NCBI GenBank assembly: GCA_947652115.1
Contig: OX393561.1
Coordinates: 43,909,733 to 43,973,732 of the forward strand
DNA: 64,000 nt
Direction of reading: 5' to 3'
Origin: Blastomussa wellsi
Lineage: Eukaryota; Cnidaria; Anthozoa; Scleractinia; Plerogyridae
Part shown: positions 60,201 through 64,000 of the stretch, in pieces
Position numbering within the stretch: position 1 is the first letter of the stretch
Layout: the number at the start of each line of letters is the position of its first letter
The notes under the pieces: model-generated
What the model was told of the DNA's origin: nothing
Seen by the model: only the letters and a program-made list of their open reading frames with translations
Databases searched by the model: none
Program-made: the position numbers and the translations under genes

Positions 60201-62156
60201 ACAGCTGGGCAAAGTCATGGCTAAGTCTCGTTCACAGCTGGTGCCTGCTTGGTGCCTGGCCCTTAAGGATTCACCCCCTGGCATTTGACAATGATGGACA
60301 GCAAACCTCTTGTATTCCCATTGCCGGCTATCAATCAATCAATCAATGGTGTCCGTGTTAAGAAATTGCAAGTTGTTTTTGGTAATAATAATTGATGAAG
60401 TCTATTGATTGAGCTGTTGTCTCATTTTTATTTGACAGAAATGGCTCAAGCCTGGTGGGCAGCTACTGATAACAGATTACTGTTGTAGTCCAGGAGAGCA
60501 CTCCGAGCAGTTTAAAAAGTACCTGGCAGAACGCCAGTATCACTTGATTGATGTTGAAAGCTATGGAAAGGTGAGTTAAACCTCAAACACTGTATTTCTG
60601 TGATTAGCATTGCTGCAAAGGCATGCAGTTTGCACCAATTCTAACATTACATCTTTTAAGACTGGCTAGCCAACTTTTACCCAGATAAAAATTTGAATCT
60701 GTACTTGTATTTCTTTTCCTCTCTTAAGAAAGGGTGCCCATGGGTGGGGAAGTGGGTGACTCCCATAGGAATCAGATGTGGGATTCTCGTTGTCGGAGGT
60801 CAAACTGGGCGTGTCTGAAGCCTTTTTGACTTCTAAATCTAATACCAAAATACAAAGAGGATATTACATGGCTGCGTGGAGATATGAAATTTCTCGTTGA
60901 GTGTTGAAAAATATTTTAGTGCTCACTCGTGAACCGAAATATTTTTCAACGCGAGGAGAAATTTTGCATCTCCAAGCAGCCATGTAATCAATTTATTATA
61001 TAAACAGCAATGAAATACCAAACCGTTTCACTTTTACTGTGGTAGGATTCAATTTATTATGTAGCCATAGCAATGGTGATCTTTTCACACAGGGGTTTCA
61101 TTAAGTTTTTGTGCAGGAGGTCAGTAGGGTTTTTCAGCCAGGCATTTTTAGTTTCTCTTATAAAAGAAACTAAACAGAGAAGACGAAAATAGCCAGGCAA
61201 AGTCATAGCTAAGTCTTGTTCACAGCCGGTCAATTTGCCTGGTGCGTGGCCCTTAATGAACCCACTGGAAGATAACCTGTTGTTTTCAGGTGTGAAGATG
61301 TCAAGTTTTTGTGTGAAAGGTCACCTGTTATTTTACTGGTTTTTATATCAATAAATTTATATATTCCTTTGTGTACAATTGTGTTGCAACCCTAAATGAA
61401 ACCTTGTCAATGGCTAAGAATTTTGACATTTTGTCTGGAACACTTGAAAGCCAAATTAACACCTATGCAGTCATTTCTTGGCCTGTCACACAATTTTATT
61501 CCCTGAATTTTGGAAGAAAGATTGTGTGACGTGTCACAGATGTTGTCTGATGCTTAAAGAAGAATATGTTTTTTGGTTCTGTGGACAGATTTTGGTTGAA
61601 GCTGGATTTGAGGCAGTGACAGCTGAAGATAGAACAGTGCAGTTTGGACAGATCATTGAGAGTGAACTGAAGAACTTTGAGCAATCCAAAGACAAATTCA
61701 TCAAGGTAACATAAACTTGTTGTGCATGACTTGTGTATATGACACTTGACCAGCAAATCGGATTGTTCTCTGTATGCGTAATGACAATTTGAATTCCTAA
61801 CTGCAAAATGAGGAATTGTATTTATTTATTAGTTTCTTTTGGCTTGTCATACAATCTCTCTTGTCACACAATCTTAACAGATGGGGAGAGTAGGGAGGAA
61901 GATTGCATTATCACCCAATAGAAAGAGTGCCACGAGAAGCAGCAGTTAGTTTTCACCACCTGTCCCCATTGTCTGTTTTGATTATTATTATTTTTTTTAC
62001 AATTTATTGATCAGGTTTTCTATATTTATAATTCAGGATTTCTCTAGTGAAGACTACAGTTCGATTGTGAGCAGCTGGACAAACAAGCTGTCCAGATGCA
62101 GAAGCGGTGAGCAGAGATGGGGAGTATTCTCTGCCAGAAAACCAATCAGCTCATAA
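48238..62156 (+). CDS. PMT: Phosphoethanolamine N-methyltransferase, two methyltransferase domains
   Basis: The enzyme methylates phosphoethanolamine three times with S-adenosylmethionine to phosphocholine, feeding phosphatidylcholine synthesis. Coding parts: 48238 (A of a split ATG, inferred), 49272-49470, 52288-52446, 53819-54104, 56342-56518, 57103-57192, 57554-57643, 59856-59978, 60439-60570, 61589-61705, 62037-62156. All internal junctions are GT..AG and phase-consistent, giving 497 residues, close to the roughly 490 of plant two-domain enzymes. Domain 1 has WNQHS, the SAM motif VLELGAGIG (59-67) and IFSNWLLMYLSD near 124. Domain 2 has VLDLGCGIGG (288-297), VLGLDLSTNMI and YSRETILHI (356-364), then KPGGQLLITDY. 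Plants have this fused order, whereas nematodes split the domains over two proteins. If the split start is wrong, the next in-frame ATG is at 49309. Confidence 0.95.
49272..54104 (+). CDS. PMT: PMT methyltransferase domain 1 exons
   Basis: Exons 49272-49470, 52288-52446 and 53819-54104 encode WNQHSMAQSVEEMMLDS, VLELGAGIG, the CADVTKLDLPQGS loop, IFSNWLLMYLSDEE and GGYLFFRESCYHSSGD. The order matches domain 1 of plant enzymes, which performs the first methylation. The exon ending at 54104 remains open into the intron to a stop at 54177-54179. Confidence 0.94.
49751..50184. mobile_element. MITE-like element with 65-bp inverted ends, PMT intron
   Basis: TAGACCTCTTTCATAAATGG...TAGCCTTTCT on the left is inverted on the right (AGAAAGGCTA...GAAGAGGTCTA). 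About 435 bases in total, non-coding. Confidence 0.8.
50195..50380. repeat. Cluster of GGGTAACCC/GGGTTACCC palindromes
   Basis: Five copies of the GGGTWACCC core, several next to CCTAGGAG, lie within 190 bases directly after the 49751-50184 element. Confidence 0.7.
50916..51162 (+). pseudogene. Penelope-like element, C-terminal GIY-YIG endonuclease remnant
   Basis: The first frame reads GRRLGDRFREHLRDVEKDDK. After an extra A in the AAAA at about 50983-50986 the next frame continues KPVARHFNLPNHSKQHM and ends NPHGINERFSFN plus TAA at 51160-51162. This is the end of the GIY-YIG endonuclease that follows the reverse transcriptase in Penelope-like retroelements. The reverse transcriptase is absent, so the copy is 5'-truncated and frameshifted. 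It lies in a PMT intron in the same orientation as the gene. Confidence 0.8.
51163..51350 (+). mobile_element. 3' untranslated end of the Penelope-like element
   Basis: It continues from the endonuclease stop through a hammerhead-like motif at 51260-51290 (CCGACGA, GGGC/GCTC stem, GAAAC) to CAACCCAGTTGATAAAACC. The same end block occurs inverted at 63340-63424. Confidence 0.7.
54716..54733. repeat. Poly-G run
   Basis: About 18 consecutive G in a PMT intron, next to the foldback element at 54752-54998. Similar runs occur near 28922, 34187, 35010, 35038, 37277 and 47583. Confidence 0.85.
54752..54998. repeat. Foldback element, PMT intron
   Basis: Long imperfect inverted arms of about 85 bases include CTTAACCGGCTGGGCCTGTG, CACGAGGAAC and CCTGGGGACAC. 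Confidence 0.8.
56342..62156 (+). CDS. PMT: PMT linker and methyltransferase domain 2 exons
   Basis: Exon 56342-56518 encodes the linker (FSWLWKKVF) and the conserved GILMYERVFGQGFVSPGG. Exons 57103-57192, 57554-57643, 59856-59978, 60439-60570, 61589-61705 and 62037-62156 encode the second SAM-binding domain, which in characterised two-domain enzymes carries the later methylations. The protein ends ARKPISS then TAA at 62154-62156. Confidence 0.95.
56580..56966. repeat. ACT/ACA-rich triplet minisatellite after PMT exon 56342-56518
   Basis: A stretch of nearly 390 bases is built from ACTACA, GCTACA and AATTCAACAGATACT units, with larger internal duplications. It starts 62 bases after the splice donor. 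The PMT frame runs through the donor into it and stops at 56789-56791. Confidence 0.85.
57331..57511 (+). mobile_element. tRNA-derived SINE, copy 4 (5'-degraded)
   Basis: TGTTCTTAGGCAAGACACTT and TGTATAAATGGGTATG identify the SINE body, and GCCAGGATGCGC lies near the 3' end. The tRNA-like head is not recognisable. It lies in a PMT intron. Confidence 0.7.
57679..58659. mobile_element. TIR element, about 0.98 kb, 35 bases after a PMT exon
   Basis: GTGGTTCCAGAAAATATCCA on the left and its exact reverse complement on the right extend inward through CCCCCACCACGGAGGGAATT. The interior near the right end is G-rich. The left end lies only about 35 bases after the PMT donor at 57643. Confidence 0.85.
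60100..60290 (+). repeat. PMT intron repeat, copy 1
   Basis: GTTTCATTAAGTTTTAGTGC, GGAGGTCAG, TTTTTCAGCCAGGCA and GCCTGGCCCTTAA recur in order at 61085-61265, with the exon at 60439-60570 between them. Confidence 0.85.
60863..60989. repeat. Foldback element, PMT intron
   Basis: ATTACATGGCTGCGTGGAGA and its near reverse complement ending CAGCCATGTAAT enclose GAAATTTCTC...TTGAAAAATATTT arms. Confidence 0.8.
61085..61265 (+). repeat. PMT intron repeat, copy 2
   Basis: A direct repeat of 60100-60290, in the same orientation and about 985 bases downstream, with scattered substitutions and small indels. Confidence 0.85.
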
Positions 62157-62491
62157 CTAAAGCTTGTTACATATTTCCCAGAAATATCTTCCTGCTCCTC
62201 CATGATCTAGGTCACAGCATTAATTTTGTGAAGCTTACTCTTATAATGTCCAATTGGTGATAAGTTAGTTAGTGATAAATACACTGATGGGTGAAATATA
62301 CATGTAGATATAAATATAGATAGGTCAAATATTTCATATCGTGTTTTCGTGTCTAATAAGTTCAAGACCTTCTCTACAAAAGCTTTGTTTATGATGGACA
62401 ATGAGCATACGCATAACAATGTGAGCATAAGGCTAGTGAGAACAGCCACAAAATAAGCATACACATTAGCACAAGCACAAGAAGACCAAAC

Positions 62492-62614
62492 ACACTAGGA
62501 ATTACCGCGGCATAAGAATAAGTCAACATAAGAATAAGCAGAAGAAGAATGGACAGTGTCCGTTCTTCTTGTGCTTATGTTTATGTTGACTTATGTCGCG
62601 GTGATTCCTAGTGA
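62492..62614. repeat. Foldback element after PMT
   Basis: CACTAGGAATTACCGCGGCA and its reverse-complement partner TGTCGCGGTGATTCCTAGTG flank CATAAG/CTTATG-rich arms and a short GGACAGTGTCC centre. It resembles the element at 3381-3444. Confidence 0.8.
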
Positions 62615-63186
62615 GGACAACATAAGAAAAAAAAATAGGTTCACAAGGCGTACATGTGTCTGCTATTTGGATATTAATATTGTTTGTTGGATATGCAATG
62701 GGCCCTTTGCAGCTGACGATCGCGTGGTACAACATATACCATGCTGGGTTACAAACTACAAGCTGGGGCATTCAAAACATAAAAGTCGAGCTTGACTGGT
62801 TGAAGTTGTAATGGTTTGGATGTCCCAGCACCTAACTTGCATTCCACCATCATAACTTTTATTTGTTGTACAATGTGACCGTAAGCTATAAAAGTGCCCA
62901 GTAGCAAAGCTACAGGTCAGACATTTGTTGGGTAAGGGTACAATCTACAGTTAACATGTTGCATTAATGAATGATTACCGGTAAGTGCAAAGTATAAAAC
63001 AACAGAAAGTTATGTTTTCCCTGGCACTGGGAAAATATGTTTTTATTGGTTTTGTACGGTGTTGTATTTTGTATTATTGCTCCTCATAATTGGTGACACA
63101 TTGTGCAAATAGCCTGTCAGAGGAGAGAAATCAAACATTGTTGTAACAATAGATTCACTTAACGCCATCACCTCCCGTTCTCCTTA

Positions 63187-63192
63187 AATAAA
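63187..63192 (+). terminator. Possible PMT polyadenylation signal
   Basis: AATAAA about 1.03 kb after the PMT stop is the first canonical hexamer I saw downstream. This is weak evidence. Confidence 0.25.
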
Positions 63193-63280
63193 AGTTTCTT
63201 ACCAGTGAAGTTATAGGCTGTTTTAAATTAGTATAGTGATCATAGGCCTGCATACGGCCGTCAACTATAAGGAATTATAG

Positions 63281-63315
<35 letters not shown>

Positions 63316-63339
63316 TCAGCGGGAAGTATAACAATATTA

Positions 63340-63424
63340 TTTGGTTTTAACTGGGTTGATAATGTAAATTGGTCACAGTAAAGAGATTCGAGAGCTGACG
63401 TTTCGAGCGTCAACCCTTCGTCGG
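63340..63424 (-). mobile_element. Penelope-like element 3' end fragment, minus strand
   Basis: The minus strand carries CCGACGAAGGGTTGACGCTC then GAAACGTCAGC and TTATCAACCCAGTT, matching the element end at 51260-51340 in opposite orientation. Confidence 0.65.
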
Positions 63425-63555
63425 AAATTATAGTTCACCACTCTATTTTCTCCAATTCTGATTGGCTTAAATTTATCATGTGACACGATAGTGTTCATCT
63501 GTGGAGGGACACTATCAGTCCATGGTGCCCAGGTCATCTGAGGAAACTACACAGA

Positions 63556-63767
63556 GGGCGGCAGGTATATTTTGCAGGTTGCAGGTTCAAAATGTAATTA
63601 AAATTGGGAAACTGCTGGCATTAATGGCAAGGAGAGGTCACAGACTCGCCGTGACTGTTTCATGTACATATCATTATCAGTATCTAGGTTATTCGTGGCA
63701 GCGGTTTCCAAATTTTAATTACATTTTGAACCTACAACCTGCAACCTGCAAAATATACCTGCCGCCC
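63556..63767. mobile_element. MITE-like element with about 60-bp inverted ends
   Basis: GGGCGGCAGGTATATTTTGC with repeated GCAGGTT on the left is inverted on the right through GCAAAATATACCTGCCGCCC. It is about 210 bases. Confidence 0.85.
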
Positions 63768-63793
63768 AGAGGGTCATCTGTGAAAATATAAGT

Positions 63794-63822
63794 AGGATAG
63801 GATAGGATAGGATAACTTTATT
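63794..63822. repeat. AGGAT pentanucleotide repeat
   Basis: Four to five AGGAT units are followed by AACTTTATTT, the kind of simple tail seen at the ends of retroelements. I see no linked coding sequence. Confidence 0.6.
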
Positions 63823-64000
63823 TAAACACGATAAACTCATCAGTCACAACAATGAAAACCTAATTATATACAGAATTAATTTAAAATATGCAATAGCAAG
63901 AACTACATTTCTTAAAATTACTCTAATTAATCAATAACTATACAACAACAATATTGAATGAGAAATTAAAAACCTGCTTTACGTGAGTGCCGTGTGTAAA

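Noticed and set aside
1..64000. CRISPR array, prokaryotic operon or viral genome segment
   Set aside because: The genes are split by spliceosomal introns, and the regular repeats are SINE-derived or simple-sequence arrays without spacer structure.

Overview
This window is nuclear DNA from an animal, most probably an anthozoan cnidarian such as a stony coral or sea anemone. Reasons: short coding exons with GT..AG introns, AT-rich spacers, a two-domain plant/nematode-type phosphoethanolamine N-methyltransferase, a Penelope-like retroelement remnant, tRNA-derived SINEs and very many short foldback (MITE-like) elements. The taxon is inferred from this combination. I cannot name a species, and I see no bacterial or organellar genes.

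Three genes can be rebuilt exon by exon. (1) 5-oxoprolinase (OPLAH), minus strand, 33234 down to 5627: 40 exon positions in 27.6 kb. Every junction keeps phase, giving a 1312-residue protein that uses one copy of exon 36. That exon exists as two adjacent 75-bp versions separated by only 42 bp, a strong candidate for mutually exclusive splicing. (2) A GFOD1/2-type oxidoreductase, minus strand, 46972 to 44880, two coding exons, 410 residues. (3) Phosphoethanolamine N-methyltransferase (PMT), plus strand, ten coding exons from 49272 to 62156. A non-coding leader exon ending at 48238 probably supplies the A of a split start codon, which would give 497 residues.

Layout: 1-5626, no gene recognised; 5627-33234, OPLAH with repeat-rich introns; 33235-44879, gene-free and dominated by inverted-repeat elements carrying G/C homopolymer runs; 44880-46972, GFOD; 46973-48237, shared divergent promoter region of GFOD and PMT; 48238-62156, PMT; 62157-64000, PMT 3' flank and repeats.

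The genes do not form an operon. OPLAH acts in the gamma-glutamyl (glutathione) cycle, converting 5-oxoproline to glutamate with ATP. PMT makes phosphocholine from phosphoethanolamine with S-adenosylmethionine. The substrate of GFOD proteins is not established. The most interesting observations are the OPLAH exon duplication, the possible PMT methyltransferase-1-only isoform, the split PMT start codon, the duplicated splice donor after OPLAH exon 27, a minisatellite grown inside a SINE, and a frameshifted Penelope-like endonuclease end with a hammerhead-like motif.
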